Source: Pseudomonadota bacterium
GTDB lineage: Bacteria; Cyanobacteriota; Vampirovibrionia; Obscuribacterales; Obscuribacteraceae
Direction: 5' to 3'
Length of the DNA: 64,000 nucleotides
Assembly: GCA_021325555.1 (NCBI GenBank)
Contig: JAJPGY010000037.1
Location: 62,001 to 126,000 of the forward strand
Each line of letters opens with the position of its first letter. Within the stretch, counting starts at the first letter, position 1. Below are positions 26,090 through 33,429 of the stretch, piece after piece. The position numbers and the translations under genes are program-made. The notes beneath the pieces were generated by a model. That model did not search any database, was not told the origin of the DNA, and was given only the letters and a program-made list of their open reading frames with translations.

Positions 26090-26695
26090 TCAGCGATACA
26101 ACGCCGACTCCTGACGTCCGCGCCGAATGTCCTGGCTCCTGTCGGATTGCTCGACAAACCTGTCCGTCCAGTTTCCCGAAATCAGCATGTCCAGGAACTG
26201 CTCGAGTGTCTCCGGCACCTCCGCCACTTGCAGCACTCGACGCCCATCACTTTCCGGCCCCGCATATTGGTTCCAGATGAGCTTGTCGATTTCCAAACCC
26301 TGGCGGTTATAGAAGTTCAAAAGCGCCAGCCCGACTTCCTTGGATACCGTCGCCTTATCTTTCACCTGCCAGTCCCGCAATACCGTCCTGCCGATTCCGA
26401 TCAGATAATACGCCCGTTCTTTCTCGAACTTGGGCTCATCCACGAAGTAGGCCCAGGTGGTTTCGTCGACGTTGTCCAGATAAGGCTCGCACCTGATCTG
26501 AAACAATCTGCCGTTCGCCGAGGTGACCGAGGTCGGGCCGAATCCGGAACTCATGAGATGTATCTCCAGGATCCGCAGAAGATGCGCATTGAAGCTGACG
26601 CCCTTCTTGTCGGCCTGCAGCTGCAGCCGCTTCCTGTACTCCTCGGGTATGCGAAGGCTTATATTTGTTGTTTTTTGCTTCTCTTCAACGGCCAT
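26090..26695 (-). CDS. Ribbon-helix-helix-like protein with unknown C-terminal domain
   Basis: A 201-residue protein. Residues about 8-50 (ISLRIPEEYRKRLQLQADKK, then SFNAHLLRILEIHL) match an Arc/CopG-type ribbon-helix-helix DNA-binding domain: a short strand with alternating residues and two amphipathic helices. The remaining 150 residues (for example TWAYFVDEPKFEKERAYYLIGIG) are not recognised. No ribosome site precedes the ATG. A -10-like TACAAT about 20 bases upstream suggests a very short leader. TGTAGT direct repeats and a TACAA-A-TTGTA palindrome overlap the start, as expected for an autoregulator. It probably forms an operon with the patatin-TIR gene 60 bases downstream. Confidence 0.65.
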   Translation of the reverse strand: MAVEEKQKTTNISLRIPEEYRKRLQLQADKKGVSFNAHLLRILEIHLMSSGFGPTSVTSANGRLFQIRCEPYLDNVDETTWAYFVDEPKFEKERAYYLIGIGRTVLRDWQVKDKATVSKEVGLALLNFYNRQGLEIDKLIWNQYAGPESDGRRVLQVAEVPETLEQFLDMLISGNWTDRFVEQSDRSQDIRRGRQESALYR

Positions 26696-26696
26696 T

Positions 26697-26723
26697 TGTA
26701 GTTGCCAGCATACAAATTGTAGT
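26697..26723. promoter_or_regulatory. Putative operator over the start of the RHH-like gene
   Basis: TGTAGT occurs at 26697-26702 and again at 26718-26723, exactly 21 bases apart (two helical turns). The second copy overlaps the palindrome TACAA-A-TTGTA (26711-26721). Short tandem half-sites at this spacing are typical of RHH operators. On the minus strand TACAAT in the same stretch could serve as the -10 box, so binding would block transcription. Function is inferred. Confidence 0.45.
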
Positions 26724-26802
26724 CACCCTGCTATCGTAACATATTGCCACATCCTCGGGCGGCGGCTTTTACGGGAAGGTGCTTGCGCGAGCGGGCGACC
26801 GG

Positions 26803-27627
26803 CTAGAATCCGCTGTCAGCCGGGCCCTGGCTGCTTGCCGCTCCAGGCAAACCTGCAGGGTCGCGGCCGATGTTGAGGGCGTTGTTGAGCCTGACCTGAA
26901 ACGGCACGCCGGACGGCACGATGACATTGGGGCCGTGGCGCAGGCTGCCCCGCAGGATGTTGGCGCCCCCGAAAAGCGTGTTGGAGGACAGGAGCCCGCG
27001 CGTGAAGTTAGCCCCGTAGAGCGGGGCAGCAGCGAGCCCGATGCCGCCCTGGTAGAGATTGCCTGTGGCAGCGTACATTCCGGTGCTCTCCATGCGGTTC
27101 CTGTATCCAGCGCTGCCCTTTGTCTCGGCGCAGGACAGGTTGCCCGAGCCCACATTGCCGAGCCCGCCCAGGATGGTGGCGCTCACCGGGTAGGCACGGC
27201 CGTCCGGCAGGGTCAGGCGATCGAAGCTGAGGGCAAGCGAGCCGCCGTGCTCCAACATCCCGCTGGCGCTGGCCTCGGTAACCTGTCCGGAGACGACGGC
27301 CCCTGCCGGTATGTATTCGCCGCCCGGCAGGGGGACGTTGCGCGTCAGGCTGGCCTGGACCGGGTCTCCCTTGTGGGCGGTCCGCGAGGAGAGGCTGGTC
27401 ATCATCACCAGCGTCAAAACCAGCCCCGGCGGGGCGAAGCCGGGCTCAACCTGCGGAGCCCGCCCGCGGCGCCCGTAAGCGCTCGCCCCGTAGCCGTCAT
27501 AGCGGGACCCATAAGGGTTCGGGCGGGTGCTCTGCGCGACGGCAGGACGACCGGGCGCAACATGGAAGACAAGCGCAAGCAGCACCATTGTCGTTGCCAG
27601 CAGTCTACATTCCAGTTTGGCCTTCAT
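26803..27627 (-). CDS. Exported protein of unknown function
   Basis: A 274-residue protein with a clear signal peptide (basic start, core LLATTMVLLALVFHV, cleavage near PAVAQS). A Tyr/Gly-rich segment (YGSRYDGYGASAYGRRG) follows, then a beta-rich domain containing YIPAGAVVSGQVTEA and LALSFDRLTLPDGRAYPVSA. That pattern is seen in exported proteins of unknown role and, loosely, in VirB10/TrbI C-terminal domains. The C-terminal half is Gly/Asn-rich. GGGAGG lies 11 bases before the ATG. It starts 35 bases after the UMF1 transporter gene on the same strand, so they are likely cotranscribed. Function unknown. Confidence 0.6.
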   Translation of the reverse strand: MKAKLECRLLATTMVLLALVFHVAPGRPAVAQSTRPNPYGSRYDGYGASAYGRRGRAPQVEPGFAPPGLVLTLVMMTSLSSRTAHKGDPVQASLTRNVPLPGGEYIPAGAVVSGQVTEASASGMLEHGGSLALSFDRLTLPDGRAYPVSATILGGLGNVGSGNLSCAETKGSAGYRNRMESTGMYAATGNLYQGGIGLAAAPLYGANFTRGLLSSNTLFGGANILRGSLRHGPNVIVPSGVPFQVRLNNALNIGRDPAGLPGAASSQGPADSGF

Positions 27628-27662
27628 GGTCGGAACTGCCTCCCAAGCCCTTTATAGCACTG

Positions 27663-29006
27663 TCAGCTGCCCGCATCACCAGTAAGCGCTGCTGCCTTGC
27701 CCCTCTCTTCGTTGACCGTGGTCATCAAGACAAGACCGGCCAGGAAGAAGCAGGCCGTGGAGAGGATGGCCAGGCGCTGGTTTCCCGAGGTGATGAAGCT
27801 GATCAAGCCGAAGCTCATCGGGCCGATTATCGACGCGAACTTGACGGCCAGCCCCCAGAGCCCGAAGAACTCGGCGGAGCGCTTCAGTGGTGAGAACTGC
27901 CCGATGAGAGCTCTGGCGGTGGATTGTGTTGATCCCATCGCCACGCCGATCATAAGGGCGATCACCCAGAACTCCAGCTTGGAGGTGATGAAGCAGGCGA
28001 GCGCGATCGCCAGCGTCCACAGGGAAAGCGTGATGATGAGCGTCTTGACGGAGCCGATCTTGTCCTGAACGTGCCCGAAAATAAAGGCGCCGGCGGCGGC
28101 GGTGACGTTGACGACCAGGATCACGGCCACCGTCTCCCGCGAGCTGAAGCCGATCACCTGCTGGGCGTAGATTGCCGCCAGGACGATCACCGCCGAGGTG
28201 CCGCAGCTGAGCACGACCAGGGTGGTGAGAAAGCGAAAGAGATCCTGGAAGCGGCGGGCCTGGCCGATGGTGCGCATCAGCCGCTCGAACCCCAGCTCGA
28301 CCAGCCCCTTTCCCGGCGGCATCGGCTCGGCGACGATCCGCTCGCGCAGCCAGAGGAATGTGGGCGCCGCGGCAAGCGCGTAGGTGACCGCCACCATGAG
28401 CATGCATGCCGGGACGAACTGCGCCTGTGTCTGGCCGTGCTGTTGAGCCCAGCCGATATAAACAAAGCACATGGACAGAACGAGCGGCCCGCCGAAGTAG
28501 CCGATCGCCAGGCCCAGGGCCGAGATCCTTCCCATCTTCTCGCGCGAGGATATCTCCGTGAGAAAGGCGGCGATCAGGTTCTCCCCGGTGCCGTAAGCAA
28601 AATTGGCGACGATGATAAGCGCCATCGCCAGCGGTACCGTTCCCGCGTGCGTGAGCGCCAGCAGGGCGGTGCAGATGGCGCACGCGGCCGTGCTTGCCGC
28701 CAGAAGCTGTTTCTTGGCCGCCGAGTGATCGGCAAAGGCCCCGAGCACCGGGGCCGTCAGGACAACCAGCAGGTTCGAAACGGCCACGGCCGTCGTCCAC
28801 AGCAGCGTCGCCAGACCGGCCTTCGGCCCGCCCTGCCCGGATGCCACCACGTTGACGAAATAGGTGTTGAAGATGGTCGTCATGACCACGGTCGTGTAGC
28901 TGGAGTTGGCGAAGTCGAACATCGCCCAGGAGAAGATCTCGCGCCGGGACACGGGTGCGGCGGCCGGGCTTTCGCCGGCTGTTGACTGCGGTGGTTCTGG
29001 CTGCAT
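27663..29006 (-). CDS. UMF1/Atg22-family MFS transporter
   Basis: A 447-residue inner-membrane transporter of about 12 helices. The N-terminal SWAMFDFANSSYTTVV is the signature of the UMF1 (Atg22-like) branch of the major facilitator superfamily. The cytosolic loop DHSAAKKQLL follows helix 2 or 3, and a longer central loop (VAEPMPPGKGLVELGFERL) separates the two halves. Atg22-like proteins export amino acids from yeast vacuoles; bacterial substrates are largely unknown. The gene is divergent from pyrD with a 61-base gap and is followed closely by an exported-protein gene. Confidence 0.85.
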   Translation of the reverse strand: MQPEPPQSTAGESPAAAPVSRREIFSWAMFDFANSSYTTVVMTTIFNTYFVNVVASGQGGPKAGLATLLWTTAVAVSNLLVVLTAPVLGAFADHSAAKKQLLAASTAACAICTALLALTHAGTVPLAMALIIVANFAYGTGENLIAAFLTEISSREKMGRISALGLAIGYFGGPLVLSMCFVYIGWAQQHGQTQAQFVPACMLMVAVTYALAAAPTFLWLRERIVAEPMPPGKGLVELGFERLMRTIGQARRFQDLFRFLTTLVVLSCGTSAVIVLAAIYAQQVIGFSSRETVAVILVVNVTAAAGAFIFGHVQDKIGSVKTLIITLSLWTLAIALACFITSKLEFWVIALMIGVAMGSTQSTARALIGQFSPLKRSAEFFGLWGLAVKFASIIGPMSFGLISFITSGNQRLAILSTACFFLAGLVLMTTVNEERGKAAALTGDAGS

Positions 29007-29067
29007 GGCGGCTCACAGTTTCCCATAAAATGTTAGCGGGGACTGAAGCGACGGCCTGCCTGACAAC

Positions 29068-30138
29068 GTGCTCTACCAGCGCCTGATTCGACCGATCCTT
29101 TTCCAGCTCGATCCCGAGCAGGCCCACCGGCTGGTCTTCCGGCTGGCGCTGGCCATGCATTCGTTCTGGCCGCTGCTGGCGCCGGCCCTTCGCTATGCCG
29201 GCGCCGATCTGCGCACGAGCCTGGCCGGCGTGGAGATCGCCAACCCGGTGGGGCTGGCCGCCGGTTTTGACAAGAACGGCCTTTTGGTGTCCGTGCTGGG
29301 CGAGCTGGGGTTCGGTTTTGCCGAGGTAGGCTCCGTCACCGCCCGGGCAAGCGCCGGTAATCCCAGACCGCGCCTCTTTCGCCTGCCGGCGGACGAGGCG
29401 CTGATCAACCGGCTGGGCTTGAACAACGACGGTGCCGACGCGCTGGCCGGGAGGCTTCGCAAAAGCCGGTTCTCCCTGCCGGTGGGGCTGAACATCGCCA
29501 AGACCAATGATCCGTCCATAACCGGTGAGGCGGCCGTCGAAGACATGCTCTACACCTTCCGGCAGGTGAAGGATCTGCCGGTCAGCTATGTGACCGTCAA
29601 TGTCAGCTGCCCGAATACGCCCGAGGGGATCACGCAGGAGTCGCGCGCGGTAAGCGAGGTTCTCTCCGGGATGATGAGCCTCAACTCGCGCGGGCTGCCA
29701 GTTCTGGTCAAGCTCTCGCCGGACAGCTCTGCCGGATTCCTCGAGGAGATTGTCGAGTGTGCCACGAGATGTGGTGCCCGCGGCTTTGTATGCGGGAACA
29801 CCTCGACCACCCGCGCCGATCTGCGCACGCCCCCGGCTGTGGTGTCCGGCGCCGGGCCGGGCGGTCTCAGCGGCCGCCCGCTCAAGCCGCTGGCCCTGGC
29901 CCTGTGCCGGCAGGTGGCCAGGCTGAAGGCGCCGGAGCAGGTGATCGTCGGTGCCGGCGGCATCAGCTCCGGGCAGGACGCCTACGACTTCATTCGCGCC
30001 GGCGCCTCCGCCGTGCAGATTTACACCGCGCTCGTCTACCACGGTCCGGCCCTGCCCAGGCGGATAAACGAGGAGCTGGCAGGCCTTCTGGCGCGTGATC
30101 GCCTCACCTTAGGCCAGGCGGTCGGCTGCTTGATTTAG
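29068..30138 (+). CDS. pyrD: Dihydroorotate dehydrogenase, class 2-like
   Basis: Oxidises dihydroorotate to orotate in de novo pyrimidine synthesis. The 356 residues have the class 2 N-terminal membrane-association extension (YQRLIRPILFQLDPEQAHRL) and class 2 motifs GFDKNGLL, FAEVGSVTARA, NRLGLNNDG and the FMN-phosphate loop VGAGGISSGQDAYDFIRAGA. At the catalytic-base loop it reads NVSCPNTPEG, whereas class 2 enzymes normally have SSPNTPGLR. The base would therefore be Cys, as in class 1. Translation appears to start at GTG; no strong ribosome site. It is divergent from the UMF1 transporter gene. Confidence 0.9.
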   Translation: MLYQRLIRPILFQLDPEQAHRLVFRLALAMHSFWPLLAPALRYAGADLRTSLAGVEIANPVGLAAGFDKNGLLVSVLGELGFGFAEVGSVTARASAGNPRPRLFRLPADEALINRLGLNNDGADALAGRLRKSRFSLPVGLNIAKTNDPSITGEAAVEDMLYTFRQVKDLPVSYVTVNVSCPNTPEGITQESRAVSEVLSGMMSLNSRGLPVLVKLSPDSSAGFLEEIVECATRCGARGFVCGNTSTTRADLRTPPAVVSGAGPGGLSGRPLKPLALALCRQVARLKAPEQVIVGAGGISSGQDAYDFIRAGASAVQIYTALVYHGPALPRRINEELAGLLARDRLTLGQAVGCLI

Positions 30139-30254
30139 GCTTTCGAGCAACATGATTCATTACATTGGTTGCCGCCAGGGAACCCGCGCCCCGGCTTTTC
30201 GTCCCCGCCAGCGGGTAAACATAGTCAATCGGCAGCTAGCGGAGGCAGAGGATC

Positions 30255-30809
30255 ATGTCGGATCGAATAGTTACCGGGGTTTTCCAGAGCCACGAGGACG
30301 CGGACAGGGCCATCAAGACGCTGCTCGGGGCCAGGTTCAAGAAGCAGGACATCTCGGTCGTCGGCACCGACTCGGACGAGTTCAGGACGATCACGGCCAG
30401 GCTGGAGAGTCGCGCGCCCGACAGGTACGCAACCATCTGCGGTGTCCTGGGCGCCTTCATCGGCGGGCTGACCTGGCTTTTCGCCATGTACGCGGTCCCC
30501 GGGGCCGGCACGGCGTCGGTGGCGGGGCCGGTGCTCGCCCTCATAAGCGGCGCCGTCATGGGCACACTTCTCGGGCTCATAGCAGGAGCGGTGATTCACT
30601 TCGACACGCCGGAATACGCCGGCCGGGTGATCGAGGGAGAGCTGGATACGGGCAAGGTGCTCGTGGCGGTCCACACCAGGGAGCGTGATGAGCGTTACCG
30701 GGCCGAAAACATCATGGAGGAAGCAAACGCCATCGAGGTGGCCAGCGCGTCCACGGCGATGATCCTGGGCGGGCTCAAGCAGTTGCAGCCGCTGGTGAAG
30801 GCGCACTGA
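30255..30809 (+). CDS. General-stress-protein-like membrane protein
   Basis: A 184-residue protein. Residues 1-60 (VTGVFQSHEDADRAIKTLL, then QDISVVGTD) resemble the ferredoxin-like domain of the general stress protein 17M family. A hydrophobic glycine-zipper segment follows (about 60-115: GVLGAFIGGLTWL, ISGAVMGTLLGLIAGAVI), and the C-terminal part (TPEYAGRVIEGELDTGKVLVAVHT) is the usual tail of such proteins. They are common in stress responses, but the molecular role is not known. AGAGGATC precedes the ATG. It stands alone between pyrD and a convergent membrane protein gene. Confidence 0.7.
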   Translation: MSDRIVTGVFQSHEDADRAIKTLLGARFKKQDISVVGTDSDEFRTITARLESRAPDRYATICGVLGAFIGGLTWLFAMYAVPGAGTASVAGPVLALISGAVMGTLLGLIAGAVIHFDTPEYAGRVIEGELDTGKVLVAVHTRERDERYRAENIMEEANAIEVASASTAMILGGLKQLQPLVKAH

Positions 30810-30825
30810 GGGCCGCCCTCGGAGA

Positions 30826-33300
30826 TCACCTGGGGGAAACCAGGATGGTTATTGGTTCGCTGGGCAAGCCGGTGAAACTGCCGGCCCGATCCAGGGCGAC
30901 CAGGCGTGCCTCGTGAATCCCCGGGACCGCCAGCGCTTGCGGCGGGATAACCATTCTGCCGGCAGTGGCGGGCTTATCCGCCGTGTAGAGGGCGGCCGGA
31001 TTGCACGCGGGCGGATAGGGCGACGCCAGGTCGCTTTCCGAGCCCGCGTCGAATGTCGTGCCGGCGGGGGTAACCAGCAGGCGGACGGCCCTGCTTCCCG
31101 GGATGGCTCTGGCGTCGCAGATGACCCTGACAGGCTCGTTGCGTTTTGTGCTGATGAAGGCGCGCACCGCGCACCCCTGGCGGACCCAGGTGATCTGACC
31201 GCCAGCGCCCAGAGCCGGGACGAAGTGGTCGGGCGGCTGGATCCGTATGGATCGCAGGTCGACAAAGAAGTTGCCCGGATCAAGGTGGAGGCCCAGCCTT
31301 TCAATATGACCGGCCAGCGTCCAGCGGCGGTAACGGCCGAGCCAGACAAGATAGCGCCCCCGCTCGACCTCGCGCACCAGCGCCTCGCCCGGGCCTGCCC
31401 GGTCGGAGCCCTGCCAGACCAGCTCCACCCTGCCCGCGGTGCACCGCCGGCAGCCGGTCGGCTGATGAACCTCCATGTCCAGGACGGCCACCTGAGCAGC
31501 CAGCGGGCTTATGTCGACCGCGGGCAGGAAGACGGTGACGCCCGCCGCCCCGGGATATATTCGCAAGAAATCCTGGTGCGGCTCGAGCAGAGGGCTCCGC
31601 CGCGACGGATCACCGCCGGTCGGCTGCAGCTCAAAGGCCGCGCCGGCGGCATCGGGGGCCGGTCGCCAGATGCCAGGCGCCGAGGCGCGGAACGTGTAGC
31701 TGCCTGCCCCTTGTGCGGGAGCGTAGCGCAGGAACCTGCCGGCTCCTGCGTCCCAGGCAACCGAGAAGGCTACGCCGGGGTTTTGCTGCACGCGGGTTGC
31801 CTGGCCCGGCCAGAGGTAAAGCATGCTGCCTGTGGATCGCCGACCGCCAAGCTCCGGGGGGCAGTCCAGATAACCGACGAGCTTTCCTGGACCAGCCCGG
31901 GCCGCAAGGGCGTCGATCTCGCGGAGCGCCCGGTCACGGACAGCCGCTGCCCTCGCCCAGTCCTGCATGTCCTCCCGCAACAGATGGCACCAGAGGAAAA
32001 AGACAAGCAGGAGGAGGGCCGCTCCCGAGACGGCCAAGGCGATCGACGCCTTTCGTCCCCCGGCGTCCAGCGCGGGGATGGCCGCCAGCGACAGGGCGAT
32101 GCAGATGAACGCCGTGGGCAAAAGGTAGTACTGGCTGCCCTGAAGGTTTGCCGAGATAGGCGACGCGGCCGCGGAGGCGGTCATCGATGCCAGCAATCCG
32201 CCGCCGAGAAAAAGCACAGGACGCGCAGACAGCCTGCCCGTCATTAGCCGGGCCGTGACCGCCGCCAGCGGGATCAGGTAGCCGGCCAGCGAAAGAACCA
32301 GGGTCAGCGGGGGCTGGTGGTCCCAATGGCCTGCCGGGAAGAGCGCTCTTTGCCAGTTGTCGCCGTCGAGAACTGCGAACCGGGAAACGGCATGGGCGAT
32401 CTGGCCTGCGTCCGGTGCACCGGGCACGGTGGCAGCCAGCGCGTGAATAGCCAGCGCCCCGCCCAGAACTGCCCAGAATGACGCCTGCACCACCAACCTT
32501 GTCCGGCGCGCGCCTGCCGTCTGGGTTTCTTGCCCGGGTAATAGAATAAACTCGGCAAGCGTCACCACAACCGGCAGCACCAGCGCGAGGCCCTGGACCG
32601 TGATGGCCGAGGCGAACAGGACCGCTGACCAGATCAGATAGGCGTTTTCCCGAAGCAGCCGGAAGCGCAGATACGAGAAGATGGAAGCCAGGCATGCCAG
32701 CCCGCAGATGAGGCTGTCCCTGCCGCCGAGCCAGGCGGCTGCTTCGACATGCAGCGGATTGACCGCAAACAGCAGCCCGGCCCAGGTGGCAGGCGCGGCG
32801 CCGAGCCGGTTGCCGTAGAGCCCGGTTATCTCCAGGGTTATAAGCGACACGGCAAGCGCGCAGCCAAAGAGCAACAGCACATTGGTGAAGTGAAAACCGT
32901 CGATGTGCCGGCCCCAGAGCGCCTGGTCGATTAGAAGCGATATGGATACGAGCGGCGGGTTGCTTGCCGTTATGCCGGCGCAGGAAGGGGGATTGCTCAG
33001 GGTGCTGCCGATGCCCCCGGGGCTCGAGGACGATGGAGCGGCAAGGCAGCCGATGCGAGCCGGGTCGTCATAGAGGACGCCGATCCCCAGGCTCTGCCAG
33101 TAGCCGGCCAGGCAGGCGGCGAGGAGCAAGGCGGCGGCGATGACCATCTGTATCCTGACCGAGCTCAAGTCGACGTGCTCCTTGACCGGCTTGAACTCAG
33201 CTTCAAGGTCGCTCGATTTCAGGGTGTCCGGACGCTGGGCAGTCAAAACAATCCGCTCCGTTGGCCTGTCCTTTCGCCGCTCGGGAACCGTAAGCCGCAT
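30826..33300 (-). CDS. TMTC/PMT-like membrane protein with large extracytoplasmic domain
   Basis: An 824-residue protein with a cytosolic N-terminus (about 1-50) and many membrane helices to about 460. The first long loop has the pattern of TMTC/O-mannosyltransferase-like proteins: VLYDDPARIG (acidic pair), NPPLVSISLLIDQALWG, HIDGFHFTNVLLL, and LFAVNPLHVEAAAWLGGRDSL. Instead of the usual C-terminal TPR domain it has about 350 beta-rich residues. It may transfer a sugar from a lipid carrier; this is inference. Its plan (GT-C membrane half plus beta-rich tail) resembles the 1024-residue protein at 12 kb. Weak ribosome site; divergent from a GH1 glycosidase gene. Confidence 0.6.
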   Translation of the reverse strand: MRLTVPERRKDRPTERIVLTAQRPDTLKSSDLEAEFKPVKEHVDLSSVRIQMVIAAALLLAACLAGYWQSLGIGVLYDDPARIGCLAAPSSSSPGGIGSTLSNPPSCAGITASNPPLVSISLLIDQALWGRHIDGFHFTNVLLLFGCALAVSLITLEITGLYGNRLGAAPATWAGLLFAVNPLHVEAAAWLGGRDSLICGLACLASIFSYLRFRLLRENAYLIWSAVLFASAITVQGLALVLPVVVTLAEFILLPGQETQTAGARRTRLVVQASFWAVLGGALAIHALAATVPGAPDAGQIAHAVSRFAVLDGDNWQRALFPAGHWDHQPPLTLVLSLAGYLIPLAAVTARLMTGRLSARPVLFLGGGLLASMTASAAASPISANLQGSQYYLLPTAFICIALSLAAIPALDAGGRKASIALAVSGAALLLLVFFLWCHLLREDMQDWARAAAVRDRALREIDALAARAGPGKLVGYLDCPPELGGRRSTGSMLYLWPGQATRVQQNPGVAFSVAWDAGAGRFLRYAPAQGAGSYTFRASAPGIWRPAPDAAGAAFELQPTGGDPSRRSPLLEPHQDFLRIYPGAAGVTVFLPAVDISPLAAQVAVLDMEVHQPTGCRRCTAGRVELVWQGSDRAGPGEALVREVERGRYLVWLGRYRRWTLAGHIERLGLHLDPGNFFVDLRSIRIQPPDHFVPALGAGGQITWVRQGCAVRAFISTKRNEPVRVICDARAIPGSRAVRLLVTPAGTTFDAGSESDLASPYPPACNPAALYTADKPATAGRMVIPPQALAVPGIHEARLVALDRAGSFTGLPSEPITILVSPR

Positions 33301-33429
33301 CCGTACGTCGTCTTGGCTGATCGGTTGGGACCGGCGTGCTCACGCGGAGCACTCATTATATCGACGTTGCCTCCGGCTGTTTGCCGCTTCCACGCCAATA
33401 TGACTGCTGTGTAATCCGAGCGTCGGAAC

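Noticed and set aside
27676..30042. A 788-codon open frame on the minus strand across the UMF1 gene and pyrD
   Set aside because: It runs antisense or out of frame to two well-supported genes and gives a Gly/Arg/His-rich product; typical of shadow frames in GC-rich DNA.
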